Source: Pirellulaceae bacterium
GTDB taxonomy: Bacteria; Planctomycetota; Planctomycetia; Pirellulales; Pirellulaceae
DNA: 22,019 bases
Direction: 5' to 3'
Assembly (NCBI GenBank): GCA_013002105.1
Contig: JABDKS010000355.1
Span: 1 to 22,019, forward strand
Each line of letters starts with the position of its first letter. The stretch's first letter is position 1. The notes beneath the pieces are model-generated. The model worked only from the letters and a program-made list of their open reading frames with translations. It did no database searches and was not told the DNA's origin. A program made the translations under genes and the position numbers. Below, piece after piece: positions 7,129-15,048 of the stretch.

Positions 7129-8142
7129 TCAGGCGGCCGACAGACTGTCCTTTGCCGCACGTGCGGCTTCGTCGCGTCGACGTTTTTCGAGACGCTTGGC
7201 GACTTTCTCCGGTGGATCACGCCAGCGTCGGTGAAGCCACCAATACTGTTCGACGGACAGCGCCACCGCTTGAGCAAGATGATGATTGTACCACTGCGTC
7301 AGCGTTGTCACGCTGTCACAATGACCGTCGGGATCGTTGGCAGGGTCGGCTGTAGCGGTGCACGATGTTTCGAACTGCATCGGTTGGCCGTTGATACGCC
7401 GTGTGTATCCGGCGAACATCGGCGCTTGGGCCGTCAGCGAAAACAATGCGAGTGCCTTGTGGCAGGACGCTGGTACGCCCATGAAGTCGACCCAGCAGCC
7501 TTTCGGGCCGGCGTGTTGATCCGCCAGCAGCGACAACGTTCCACCATTTTGCAGATGACGATCGACTAACGGCGCGCAGCCTTCTTTGTCGACCATCGAT
7601 TGTCCTTTGGCACCACGAAAACGTTTGACCCAGGCGTGCAAAAACCGATTGTCCAATTTGCGAGCGATGGTGGTGGTACTGCATCCCATCAGTCCCATCG
7701 TGTAGCCGCCGATTTCAAAATTTCCGTAGTGACCACTGACCATCACGGCCGGACGCTTGACCAGCAAGGCACGCAGGATGGTCTTGTTGTTTTTGAATCG
7801 AACGTGCTCGGACCAATTGGTCAGATGCAGGCGGCGTTGAGCCCACGCGATTTCGCAAACCATTAGCAATAAGTGGTGCCACATCGCAAAACTGATTCGC
7901 CGACGTTCCTGGGCGTCACAGTCGGGAAAGACGCTGCGGAGGTTTTTTTCGGTTGTTTCGTGGCGAATTCGCAGCACATCGGATGCAAACCAAGCCAGCG
8001 ACCGACACATCGAATCGCCCATGTCGTAGGGCAAAACTTGCACAAACGCGACCAATGAGCGAACCGTCAGGTAGGCACAAAACTCGCTCGTGATCTGGCC
8101 GGTGAGTCGAAGGGAATCGCGGACGGAGTGCTTGATGTTCAT
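7129..8142 (-). CDS. LpxL/HtrB-like lipid acyltransferase
   Basis: Member of the lysophospholipid/lipid A late acyltransferase family, which transfers an acyl chain from acyl-ACP to a lipid A precursor at the inner face of the cytoplasmic membrane. The 337-residue protein carries the catalytic HX4E motif as GHYGNFEIGG (His138, Glu143), a LLADQHAGPKG block, and the family's late motif EQYWWLHRRWRDPPE. An N-terminal hydrophobic stretch (about 25-40) would anchor it. Start ATG 8142 gives a normal N-terminus. No other lipid A gene is nearby. The acceptor could be lipid A or another glycolipid, since planctomycete envelopes differ among lineages; hence no gene symbol. The C-terminal 30 residues are strongly charged and Ala-rich. 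Confidence 0.87.
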   Translation of the reverse strand: MNIKHSVRDSLRLTGQITSEFCAYLTVRSLVAFVQVLPYDMGDSMCRSLAWFASDVLRIRHETTEKNLRSVFPDCDAQERRRISFAMWHHLLLMVCEIAWAQRRLHLTNWSEHVRFKNNKTILRALLVKRPAVMVSGHYGNFEIGGYTMGLMGCSTTTIARKLDNRFLHAWVKRFRGAKGQSMVDKEGCAPLVDRHLQNGGTLSLLADQHAGPKGCWVDFMGVPASCHKALALFSLTAQAPMFAGYTRRINGQPMQFETSCTATADPANDPDGHCDSVTTLTQWYNHHLAQAVALSVEQYWWLHRRWRDPPEKVAKRLEKRRRDEAARAAKDSLSAA

Positions 8143-8485
8143 TGTGCTGGTTGGATTGCGTTTCCATCGCGATGGGGTGGACCGCTGAAATTATGCTCCA
8201 AGACGCGGTTTGGCAGCCAGACGAATAATCCGACAGATGGCCGTGATTTGAGGCGATTTGATCGATTCGAGGCGTCCCGATTGCCGCCCGGTTGTTTCAA
8301 TGGCCGTCAGAGGGCACCATACGAAACCTAACGCCTGTTTTTATCTGTTGCGGAGGCTGTTTTTCGGTATCCGCTGAGATGCTGGCAACGATCCAAACTG
8401 TCGGCCGACGAGCGGCCGGTGGCTTGATGTCCTCGCGAGATTTTCCGCACTGATCTTGTTCGCTCTTCTCCCGGTGTAGCCCCCC
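8143..8485. other. Divergent gap upstream of glmU-prs
   Basis: About 340 bases between divergent genes. A small dyad CGGCCG-ACGAG-CGGCCG (8402-8418) lies in the presumed glmU leader, about 70 bases before its start, and could fold in RNA. T-rich runs occur near 8339 and 8362. No clear promoter pair, no Shine-Dalgarno ahead of 8486, and no supported small gene. Confidence 0.45.
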
Positions 8486-9235
8486 ATGAATGAACCTTGT
8501 GCTGTCGTGCTTGCCGCTGGCAAAGGCACGCGGATGCAAAGCGACCTACCAAAAGTCCTCTGCCCGGTCGTGGGTCGCCCCATGATTCACTTTGTCCTGG
8601 ACGCGCTAGAGAAAGCGGGCATCCATCGACAAATTGTCGTCGTGGGCCACGAAGCAGAGATGGTCAAACAGGCATTGGCCGATCGGGACAACGATGTCCA
8701 GTTTGTCTTGCAGGCCGAGCAGTTGGGGACAGGGCACGCCGTGCAAATGTGCCGTGCTGCGTTGGCTCAGCAGTCGGGCCCCACGATTGTGGTCGCGGGT
8801 GATTCCCCATTTATCCAACCGGCCAGTTTGAAAAAGCTGCTGGAACATTTTCATCGTACGCAGCCAGCGCTGCTGCTGGGCACGCTAAAGAAAGACGATC
8901 CAACCGGACTGGGGCGGATTGTCCGTGATTCGCAGGGGCAATTCACCGGAATTGTCGAACATAAGGACGCCAGCGACGAACAGCTGCAAATTGACGAAGT
9001 CAATATGAGCACGTATTTATTCCAAACCTCCGATTTGATCGATTCCCTCGATCGACTCAGTAACGACAATGCTCAGGCGGAATATTATTTGACCGATTGT
9101 GCTCGGCTGTTGTACGAAGCCGGTCGCAAGGTCGAAGCCGAGGCGGTGCTGCAACCTTGCGAGTCTATGTCGATCAACAACCCTGACGAATTGAAACTCG
9201 TCGACGAAACCATGCGAGCGATGGGATATGCGTGA
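8486..9235 (+). CDS. glmU: UDP-N-acetylglucosamine pyrophosphorylase domain protein (GlmU N-terminal half only)
   Basis: Nucleotidyltransferase predicted to make UDP-GlcNAc from UTP and GlcNAc-1-phosphate for cell-envelope precursors. The signature LAAGKGTRM (9-17) with Lys23 in LPKVL is the nucleotide-binding loop. QAEQLGTGHAV, VAGDSPFI and the EHKDAS and EVNMSTYLF blocks match GlmU uridylyltransferases. At 249 residues it equals only the N-terminal domain: the left-handed beta-helix acetyltransferase half of typical ~455-residue GlmU is absent, and the gene runs directly into prs. Glucosamine-1-phosphate acetylation must therefore be done by another protein, if this is the UDP-GlcNAc enzyme. 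Its stop overlaps the prs start by 8 bases, so the two are translationally coupled. The same glmU-prs order is known from Bacillus (gcaD-prs). Another sugar-1-phosphate substrate is possible. Confidence 0.85.
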   Translation: MNEPCAVVLAAGKGTRMQSDLPKVLCPVVGRPMIHFVLDALEKAGIHRQIVVVGHEAEMVKQALADRDNDVQFVLQAEQLGTGHAVQMCRAALAQQSGPTIVVAGDSPFIQPASLKKLLEHFHRTQPALLLGTLKKDDPTGLGRIVRDSQGQFTGIVEHKDASDEQLQIDEVNMSTYLFQTSDLIDSLDRLSNDNAQAEYYLTDCARLLYEAGRKVEAEAVLQPCESMSINNPDELKLVDETMRAMGYA

Positions 9236-10178
9236 ATTAAAGATCTTCAGTGGCCGAGCCAACGAAGAGCTAGCGGATAAAATTTGTCAGCATCTGCACC
9301 TTGATCGCGCTGCGGTGACACTGGGCAAATTTCCAGACGGCGAAAATTTTTGCAAATTGGACGAAGACGTCCGCGGGCGCGACGTGTTTCTGGTTCAGCC
9401 GACCAGTCCGCCGGTCAACGACAACTTGCTGGAACTGTTGATCATGATCGACTGTTGCAAGCGGGCCAGTGCCGAAAGAATCACCGCCGTGATTCCTTAC
9501 TTCGGCTATGCTCGGCAAGACCGCAAAGACGAAGGCCGGGTGCCGATTACTGCAAAATTGGTTGCAAATCTGATCACGCGGGCCGGCGCTGACCGCGTGC
9601 TGACGATGGATCTGCACGCTGCACAGATTCAAGGTTTCTTTGACGTACCCGTGGACCACTTGTACGCCGCACCGGTGCTGAACGAGCACTTCAGCAAACT
9701 CGGGCTCACCGACGACAAAATCTGCGTGGTCAGTCCCGATGAGGGCAGTATCAAACGGGCTGTCGGCCACGGCAAACGTTTGGGTGGTTCGCTCGCGATC
9801 GTCGACAAACGTCGCACCAGCGCCACGGAAGTGAAGCAGAGCACGATCATCGGTGGCCCATTGGATGGAAAGATCGCGTTGATGTTCGACGACATGATCA
9901 GTACGGCAGGGTCGATTTGCGGCGCCGCGAGACTGGTTCACGATGCCGGAGCCGCGGAAATCCACATTGCTTGCACGCACGGAATTCTTTGTGGGCCGGC
10001 GATCGAACGGTTGCGAGATGCACCCATTGATTCGATCGTCGTGGGCGACACGATTCCTGTTCCGCCAGAAAAACGGTTGCCCAATTTGCAGCAGTTAAGC
10101 GTGGCGCCGTTGTTGGCCGAGGCCATCAAACGTATCCACCACGATCAATCGATCAGTGAGTTGTTTCGCGAACGATAA
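9228..10178 (+). CDS. prs: Ribose-phosphate pyrophosphokinase
   Basis: Makes phosphoribosyl pyrophosphate from ribose 5-phosphate and ATP for nucleotide, histidine and tryptophan synthesis. The 316-residue protein has the standard length and motifs: FPDGE (35-39), YARQDRK (94-100) in the ATP site, the PRPP-synthase signature DLHAAQIQGFF (128-138), the catalytic flexible loop VDKRR (192-196), and the ribose-phosphate loop DDMISTAGS (221-229). The pyrophosphate loop reads SPDEGSIKRA, slightly unlike the common SPDxGG form, where a Gly is replaced by Ser. The start ATG 9228 lies inside the end of glmU (8-base overlap), so both are one transcript with coupled translation. No terminator is evident after the stop. 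Confidence 0.97.
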   Translation: MRELKIFSGRANEELADKICQHLHLDRAAVTLGKFPDGENFCKLDEDVRGRDVFLVQPTSPPVNDNLLELLIMIDCCKRASAERITAVIPYFGYARQDRKDEGRVPITAKLVANLITRAGADRVLTMDLHAAQIQGFFDVPVDHLYAAPVLNEHFSKLGLTDDKICVVSPDEGSIKRAVGHGKRLGGSLAIVDKRRTSATEVKQSTIIGGPLDGKIALMFDDMISTAGSICGAARLVHDAGAAEIHIACTHGILCGPAIERLRDAPIDSIVVGDTIPVPPEKRLPNLQQLSVAPLLAEAIKRIHHDQSISELFRER

Positions 10179-10406
10179 ACGCTCGCAAAAGCTGGCGTTG
10201 TCGGCGATGGCGGGACATTCAATCGCGTGGGCGTTGTCACGCCGAAATCGTGTTTCACGCCCGAGTTTCTTGCCGTGCTGCTCTATCAGTCGGCGAGTTG
10301 AATTCGGTAGCCTCCGATCACACTCGCGGGGCCCTTCCCTCTTGGGCTCGGTCCTGCATTTTGTGTCCGGCTCCGATTCAGCAACCAGATCAAAAAACTC
10401 GGCTCG
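10179..10406. other. Gap between prs and the PAP2 gene
   Basis: 228 bases with no supported gene. A frame crossing it from 10156 is a shadow. An exact 11-bp inverted repeat GAGTTGAATTC (10295-10305) / GAATTCAACTC (10416-10426) brackets 110 bases and ends inside the first codons of the PAP2 gene. Nothing recognisable lies between the arms. Confidence 0.4.
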
Positions 10407-11249
10407 ATGAGCGGTGAATTCAACTCACGATCGCGTCCCACGTTCTCCATGTTCGGCGGAAAGCCGAACAATGAGGGAACGTTGTATCGAACGGCGACGT
10501 TGCTGTGGCTGGCGGGAATCGCTTTATTGAGCGTCCCCATGGTGACGTTGGTCGATGTGCCGATCGCACGCTGGTTTGCCAGCGAGCCGATGGCACAAGA
10601 AGCCGGCAACATCTTGGACATGATGCGGCTGTTCTCGCACGGATGGGGCATTTTTTTGGTGCTGTCGGCGATAGCATTGATGGCACCGCAGCACCGTTGG
10701 TTTGTTCCACGCTTGGCTGTTCTTGCGATGGGTGGGGGTGCGGTTGCAACGGTCGCCAAAATGTTTGTATTGCGACCGCGACCCAATGGACTGAATCTGG
10801 AGATTGCCTCGTATGATTCGGCATGGCTGTGGGCCTTTGATTGGGACCTGGAACAGGTTGCCGCATTTGACGCCAGTACTCGTGCGTTTCCAAGCGGCAA
10901 CATGGCCACCGTGATCGCATTCACCGTCGGTCTGTGGGTGATTCTTCCACGCGGACGCTGGCTATTCACCATCATCTGCATGGGCACGCTGTTACAAAGA
11001 CTCTACTGCGGCTCGCACTTCTTGAGCGACCTGTTCGGTGGGTCCGCGTTCGGATTGTTGTGGGCGTATACCTGTCTCCATCCACGGCTGCTGGGAAGCC
11101 TGTTTGACAAACTGGAGCCAGAACGCAATTCGCGACGCGCTACGGCTAGCGAACAGCCGCCCGGTATTCCACAAGAGGCCGAACTGGCGAACCAAGCCGC
11201 CGTTGAGCATGACAATCCACAGCGGCAGGCCGACAAAGTGGCCGCCTGA
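10407..11249 (+). CDS. PAP2-family membrane phosphatase with altered motif 2
   Basis: Integral membrane protein of the type 2 phosphatidic acid phosphatase family, whose members remove phosphate from lipids such as phosphatidate or undecaprenyl pyrophosphate. Motif 1 KX6RP is KMFVLRPRP (Lys118-Pro126). Motif 3 RX5HX3D is RLYCGSHFLSD (Arg198, His204, Asp208), with QR where SR is usual. Motif 2 should be PSGH but reads FPSGNMAT, with Asn165 replacing the expected acid/base His. Hydrophobic segments near 27-47, 75-90, 97-115, 166-180, 185-195 and 208-220 fit the usual multi-helix fold. The C-terminal 50 residues are polar and cytoplasmic in character. The start is uncertain: ATG 10407 or 10449, neither with a clear Shine-Dalgarno. 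The family is clear; whether it is catalytically active is uncertain. Confidence 0.82.
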   Translation: MSGEFNSRSRPTFSMFGGKPNNEGTLYRTATLLWLAGIALLSVPMVTLVDVPIARWFASEPMAQEAGNILDMMRLFSHGWGIFLVLSAIALMAPQHRWFVPRLAVLAMGGGAVATVAKMFVLRPRPNGLNLEIASYDSAWLWAFDWDLEQVAAFDASTRAFPSGNMATVIAFTVGLWVILPRGRWLFTIICMGTLLQRLYCGSHFLSDLFGGSAFGLLWAYTCLHPRLLGSLFDKLEPERNSRRATASEQPPGIPQEAELANQAAVEHDNPQRQADKVAA

Positions 11250-11298
11250 TCAGTTCGCTCAGGCGACCGAGTTAATGCGTGCTCGAATGGTTGCGACG

Positions 11299-11383
11299 GA
11301 CCGCTGGTCACCACGGACCACCTGTCACGACTGACCACTTGTCAGGACTGGTCACTTATCAAGACTGGCCACCTGTCAAAACC
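11299..11383. repeat. 17-bp tandem repeat, five copies
   Basis: Units start at 11299 (degenerate), 11316, 11333, 11350 and 11367, modelled on GACCACTTGTCAGGACT. Copies 2-5 differ from one another at a few positions each. The array fills most of the gap between the convergent PAP2 and coaD genes and ends 10 bases before the coaD stop codon. Seventeen is not a multiple of three, so it has no coding explanation. Confidence 0.85.
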
Positions 11384-11392
11384 GGGGCAAAC

Positions 11393-11905
11393 TCATTGGC
11401 CGCCTGCACGTGACGCCAACTGCTTTCGCAGCGGCGCGATGATTTCTCGCGGGACAAACTTGGCCAGTTGCTCGTCATCGTCGCTCATGGACGCGATCTG
11501 TTTCAGCAGCGAACTACTGACGTGAGCAAACCGCTCATCGGCCATCAGAAACACCGTTTCGACGCCGGGGTCCAGCTGATGGTTGGCCATCATCATTGTG
11601 AATTCGCCCGCGATGTCTGTCAGCGGCCGGATGCCCCGAACCATAATGCTGGCGTCAAGGCTGCGGACAAAATCGACCGCCAAGCCTTCGAATACCTTGA
11701 CGCAAACGTTGGGCAATTTGTCGACGACCGTCTTGACCAACTCGACTCGGTCATTTGTGTCAAACAACGCCCGCTTGTCGGCATTGATGCCGATACCAAT
11801 GACCAAGTCATCGAAAAGCCTCGATGCTCGCTCGATGATGTGAAGATGTCCCAACGTCACCGGGTCAAATGAACCCGTGTAGACTGCTGTTCGCTTGCTG
11901 GACAT
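11393..11905 (-). CDS. coaD: Phosphopantetheine adenylyltransferase
   Basis: Transfers AMP from ATP to 4'-phosphopantetheine, the fourth step of coenzyme A synthesis, in the cytoplasm. The 170-residue product fits the usual ~160. AVYTGSFDPVTLGHLHII (7-24) holds the nucleotidyltransferase TxGH motif (Thr17, His20). MVRGIRPLTDIAGEFTMMMANHQL and the C-terminal AHVSSSLLKQIA are equally diagnostic. The frame extends to 11932, but ATG 11905 (MSSKRTAVYTG), with GGAAC nearby upstream, gives the normal N-terminus. The class-V PLP enzyme gene ends 63 bases upstream on the same strand, so both may share a transcript without an evident pathway link. Confidence 0.96.
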   Translation of the reverse strand: MSSKRTAVYTGSFDPVTLGHLHIIERASRLFDDLVIGIGINADKRALFDTNDRVELVKTVVDKLPNVCVKVFEGLAVDFVRSLDASIMVRGIRPLTDIAGEFTMMMANHQLDPGVETVFLMADERFAHVSSSLLKQIASMSDDDEQLAKFVPREIIAPLRKQLASRAGGQ

Positions 11906-11968
11906 CAGATTGTTCCGTGGTGTGTTTGGCAAAGGGGGGCGATCGAAAACGTGCGACTGATTATCAGC

Positions 11969-13087
11969 TCAGTGCATAGCCGATCGAACCACATCCACGA
12001 GGCGATCCAAATCGGTCTCATCATTGTAAGCATGAATGCTGGCCCGCACGCCTCCACCGCGGCAACTCACCACCACGTTTTGCTGCAAACAGCGTTGGCG
12101 GATTTCTGCCGGATCGACGTCCGCAACGTCGAACGTCACGATACCGCTCCGATTGTCGCGATCAGCGGGCATGCGTGATGTGACGTCGATCTCTGCCAAT
12201 TTATTGTGTAGCGACTCGGCTAAGTGGATGATGCGATCGGCGACGGCAGATTCGCCATGGAGTGCACGAATTTGCATGAACAACTTGACGCTTGCCGACA
12301 ACGCCGCGACGCCGACCATGTTTGCCGAACCAGCTTCGAATCGCGCGGCGGTATCACGCAAATTGAATTCGGGCTGGGCGTAATTGTACGAATTCTTGAC
12401 GCTGCCCCATCCAACATTGCCGCAACGCAGCGTTTCGATGTGCTGCTGACGAATCATCGCAACTCCGGCACCCTCAGGTCCCAGCATCCATTTGTGTCCG
12501 TCGGCAGCCAAGAAGTCGACCGGGGTTTTTTGCAAATCCAGCGGAAACACTCCCAGTCCCTGAATGGCGTCCAAAAATACAAGCACGCCGCGTTGGTGGG
12601 CCTGCTGAACGAGTGAATCCAGGTCAATCCGATATCCGCTCGCGTATCCAACCCAGCTAACGGCGATCATCCTAGTGTGGTCGTCGATTTGCGAGATCAA
12701 GTCGTCGACTAGTACTTGATCGTCGCGTCGAGGGACGACGCGTAGTTGCACGCCCTTGGAGCTTTGATTGAGCCACGGAAAAAGATTGCTCGGAAATTCA
12801 CCGTCGGGAATGATGACGTTGTCGCGCGATTGCCAGGGCCAGCCTTCGGCCACGATATTGATTCCTGTGGTGGTGTTGGGCACCATGCAAATTTCTGCTG
12901 GATCGGCTTGGATCCAGTCAGCCATATCACGGCGGAGCGTCTCGATCCGCGCAGCCCATTGTGGCCAAAGTGTGTCTCCTTTGGTTGACGCTTGAACAGC
13001 GAACTGCTCGATCGCGGTCGCCGCTGGGCCTGAAAGGGGACCAACGGCTGCGTGGTCCAGGTATGCATATTGATCCGTGATCGGCAT
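11969..13087 (-). CDS. Class-V aminotransferase-fold PLP enzyme
   Basis: Pyridoxal-phosphate enzyme of fold type I, class V; reaction not assignable. The 372-residue protein begins with the typical YLDHAAVGPLS and has a TTTGIN phosphate-cradle motif, the cofactor Asp in LVFLDAIQGLG, and the Schiff-base lysine in DGHKWMLGPEG (Lys199). FEAGSANMVGVAAL and the C-terminal VVVSCRGGGVRASIHAYN follow. The last motif resembles isopenicillin-N-epimerase-like and related uncharacterised enzymes. The Cys-containing HHC loop of SufS/NifS desulfurases is missing, and the only cysteine close to it is in VSCRGGG, so cysteine desulfurase activity should not be assumed. It stands upstream of coaD on the same strand. 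Confidence 0.88.
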   Translation of the reverse strand: MPITDQYAYLDHAAVGPLSGPAATAIEQFAVQASTKGDTLWPQWAARIETLRRDMADWIQADPAEICMVPNTTTGINIVAEGWPWQSRDNVIIPDGEFPSNLFPWLNQSSKGVQLRVVPRRDDQVLVDDLISQIDDHTRMIAVSWVGYASGYRIDLDSLVQQAHQRGVLVFLDAIQGLGVFPLDLQKTPVDFLAADGHKWMLGPEGAGVAMIRQQHIETLRCGNVGWGSVKNSYNYAQPEFNLRDTAARFEAGSANMVGVAALSASVKLFMQIRALHGESAVADRIIHLAESLHNKLAEIDVTSRMPADRDNRSGIVTFDVADVDPAEIRQRCLQQNVVVSCRGGGVRASIHAYNDETDLDRLVDVVRSAMH

Positions 13088-13285
13088 CAGTTGACGCCAT
13101 GCACCCCACGGATCGGTCGCGAATGATTGATTATTGCCCGAAAATTCGCTGATTTCGATGGTTTTCGCCTCTCACATTGGGTGACGGTCAATCAAGATAT
13201 GCATCGTCATCGCCGGATCTTCGGCGTAACCCGCAAAACCCGATTTGCGTTTGGGGAATCGCTAATTTAGCGACAGGGCGTAGGC

Positions 13286-13315
13286 TTGGGAAACATGGGC
13301 GGTGGCAACTATACT
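13286..13315 (+). promoter_or_regulatory. Candidate sigma-70-type promoter
   Basis: TTGGGA (13286-13291) and TATACT (13310-13315) are separated by 18 bases and lie 70 bases upstream of the small membrane protein gene. The match to the -10 consensus is good and to the -35 fair. This is the best promoter-like pair I saw in the window. It would drive the two plus-strand genes that follow. Confidence 0.5.
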
Positions 13316-13352
13316 GCCCTTCGGTTGATTGTCTTTTCGTTCTGCAGCTTGT

Positions 13353-13362
13353 CCCCCCCCCC
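13353..13362 (+). repeat. Homopolymeric tract of ten C
   Basis: Ten consecutive C bases lie between the candidate promoter and the start codon at 13385, so they would be in the 5' leader. No other tract of this length was noticed in the window. Such tracts are prone to slippage. Confidence 0.9.
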
Positions 13363-13384
13363 GGCTTTTCCTCGAGGTTGATTG

Positions 13385-13588
13385 ATGCCCAAGGCTCTCT
13401 GTCTGATCAGCCTTGTCGCGTCGATTCTGATCGTCGTTTTGTTCCTGGCCGACGCGGTGATGGGGATGATGGGGATGACGGACGTTGCCCCTCTGAAGTC
13501 GGCCAGTACGATGATGGATTTCACCTTCGTGATCCTGGGTGCCATCATGATCTTTATGAGTTGGAAGACATATCGCGAACAGCGATAG
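13385..13588 (+). CDS. Small two-helix membrane protein
   Basis: A 67-residue protein that I do not recognise. ATG 13385 has GAGG (13374-13377) seven bases upstream, which supports translation; an in-frame TTG one codon earlier is less likely. Two hydrophobic segments (about 5-26 and 45-60) are separated by a Met/Gly-rich loop containing MGMMGMTD, and the C-terminus is short and basic (KTYREQR). This suggests both ends inside, by the positive-inside rule. It lies about 50 bases before the Tat-exported protein on the same strand and may be cotranscribed. A good upstream promoter candidate and the C10 tract precede it. Confidence 0.7.
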   Translation: MPKALCLISLVASILIVVLFLADAVMGMMGMTDVAPLKSASTMMDFTFVILGAIMIFMSWKTYREQR

Positions 13589-13637
13589 TGCTCCAGCGAG
13601 TATCTTGTGACAATTCGATTTGTCTGACACTCGCTCA

Positions 13638-14954
13638 ATGATTCAGCTCATGGAACTTTCACGTCGCAAGTTTTGTCGCACCACGTGCGCGACGACACTC
13701 GGTACACTCGCCGCCACGACCGCACCAACGAGTCTTTGGGCAGCGGAAACCGGACCGTTCGAAACGTTCGTGCCCTGCCGTGCGATTACCCATGGCAACA
13801 CAAACCATTGGTTCGGCTACTACGACAAACGCGAATTTGATCCAACCGGCCAATTAGTGTTGGCGAACCAGATTGATTTCGAAGGCCGTAGTCCGACCGG
13901 CGACGACGTGATTGGTGTTGGCTTTGTTGATACAAGCGACAGCGATCGATGGCACTCGATCGGCCAGAGCAACGCGTGGGGTTGGCAACAGGGATGCATG
14001 TTGCAGTGGGTCGGTGATCAAGGCGATCGGATTTTGTGGAATGATCGCGAAGGTGACTCGTTTGTCTGCCGCGTCTATACGAGAGCGGACGGATCGATTC
14101 GCACACTACCCAAACCGATCTACACGATCTCCGCCGACGGCAAGACAGGGCTGTCGGTCGATTTCCGACGAATTGATAACCTTCGTCCCGGATATGGTTA
14201 CGACGGTTTAGCCGACCCGAATGTTGCCATTAGAGCACCGGCGGACTCGGGGATCTGGCGTGTCGATCTGGCGACCGGTAAGGACGAATTAATCTTTTCA
14301 CTTGCCGATGCCGCCCAGATCCCTTGGCCCGATGGTGACCGACATGCCGACGCTTGGCACTATTTTAATCATCTGCTGATCAACCCGTCGGGGACGCGAT
14401 TTATCGTTCTGCATCGTTATCGTCCCGCCTTTGATCCAAAAACGCTGCAATATCAAGGGGGATTTGTCACGCGGATGTTCACGGCCAACATGGATGGCAC
14501 TGACCGCTATGTGCTGGACCCGTCCGGATACACGTCGCACTTCATTTGGAAAGACGACGACGAAGCGACGATGTGGACCAAGCCTGAAGGAAAAAATGCG
14601 GGCTTCTATAAATTCACCGATCGAACACGCAACGTCGTTCCGATTGGTCAAGACAAGATGCCAACCAACGGTCACAACACCTATTTGCCGGCACCCCACG
14701 GGGATTGGATATTGAACGATACCTACCCGGATAAACAGACGTCGCGGCAAACCGTGTTCTTGTATCACGTCCCCAGTGGTCAACGGTTTGATCTGGGTCA
14801 CTTCCCATCACCCAAAGCGTATCGAGGTGAATGGCGGTGTGATACGCATCCCCGCAGTAGTGATGATGGACGTTATGTCGCCATCGACAGCCCGCACAAC
14901 AACGGGCGACAGGTGTACGTCATGGACGTCCAAGAGATTTTGGACAAGGTCTAA
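13638..14954 (+). CDS. Tat-exported protein of unknown function (probable beta-propeller)
   Basis: A 438-residue exported protein. A twin-arginine signal SRRKFCRTT (Arg9-Arg10 with this start), a hydrophobic/Ala-Thr stretch and a cleavage site near SLWA-AETG predict folded export to the periplasm by the Tat system. The start could also be ATG 13650; the TTG at 13620 is unlikely. The mature part has many short strand-like repeats with Trp and Asp (NHWFGYYDKREFDPTG, GCMLQWVGDQGDRILWND, GIWRVDLATGKDELI, FTANMDGTDRYVLDPSG, HFIWKDDDEATMW, QVYVMDVQEI), consistent with a beta-propeller. This pattern recalls oligogalacturonate-lyase-like and WD40-like (PD40) proteins, but I do not see enough to assign an enzyme. 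Use of Tat suggests a bound cofactor or rapid folding (inference). Confidence 0.72.
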   Translation: MIQLMELSRRKFCRTTCATTLGTLAATTAPTSLWAAETGPFETFVPCRAITHGNTNHWFGYYDKREFDPTGQLVLANQIDFEGRSPTGDDVIGVGFVDTSDSDRWHSIGQSNAWGWQQGCMLQWVGDQGDRILWNDREGDSFVCRVYTRADGSIRTLPKPIYTISADGKTGLSVDFRRIDNLRPGYGYDGLADPNVAIRAPADSGIWRVDLATGKDELIFSLADAAQIPWPDGDRHADAWHYFNHLLINPSGTRFIVLHRYRPAFDPKTLQYQGGFVTRMFTANMDGTDRYVLDPSGYTSHFIWKDDDEATMWTKPEGKNAGFYKFTDRTRNVVPIGQDKMPTNGHNTYLPAPHGDWILNDTYPDKQTSRQTVFLYHVPSGQRFDLGHFPSPKAYRGEWRCDTHPRSSDDGRYVAIDSPHNNGRQVYVMDVQEILDKV

Positions 14955-15048
14955 CCGGACAGCGGCAAATTTCATTAGCCATTGCGCGATAGACCCGGTT
15001 TTGTCGCATCCAACCGCGGCTATCGCCGTGCGGCTAGTTTCGTAGTTT

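Noticed and set aside
10295..10426. 11-bp inverted repeat bracketing 110 bases, as possible insertion-element ends
   Set aside because: Arms are short, there is no target duplication and no coding content between them, and one arm lies in the PAP2 start region; chance is plausible.
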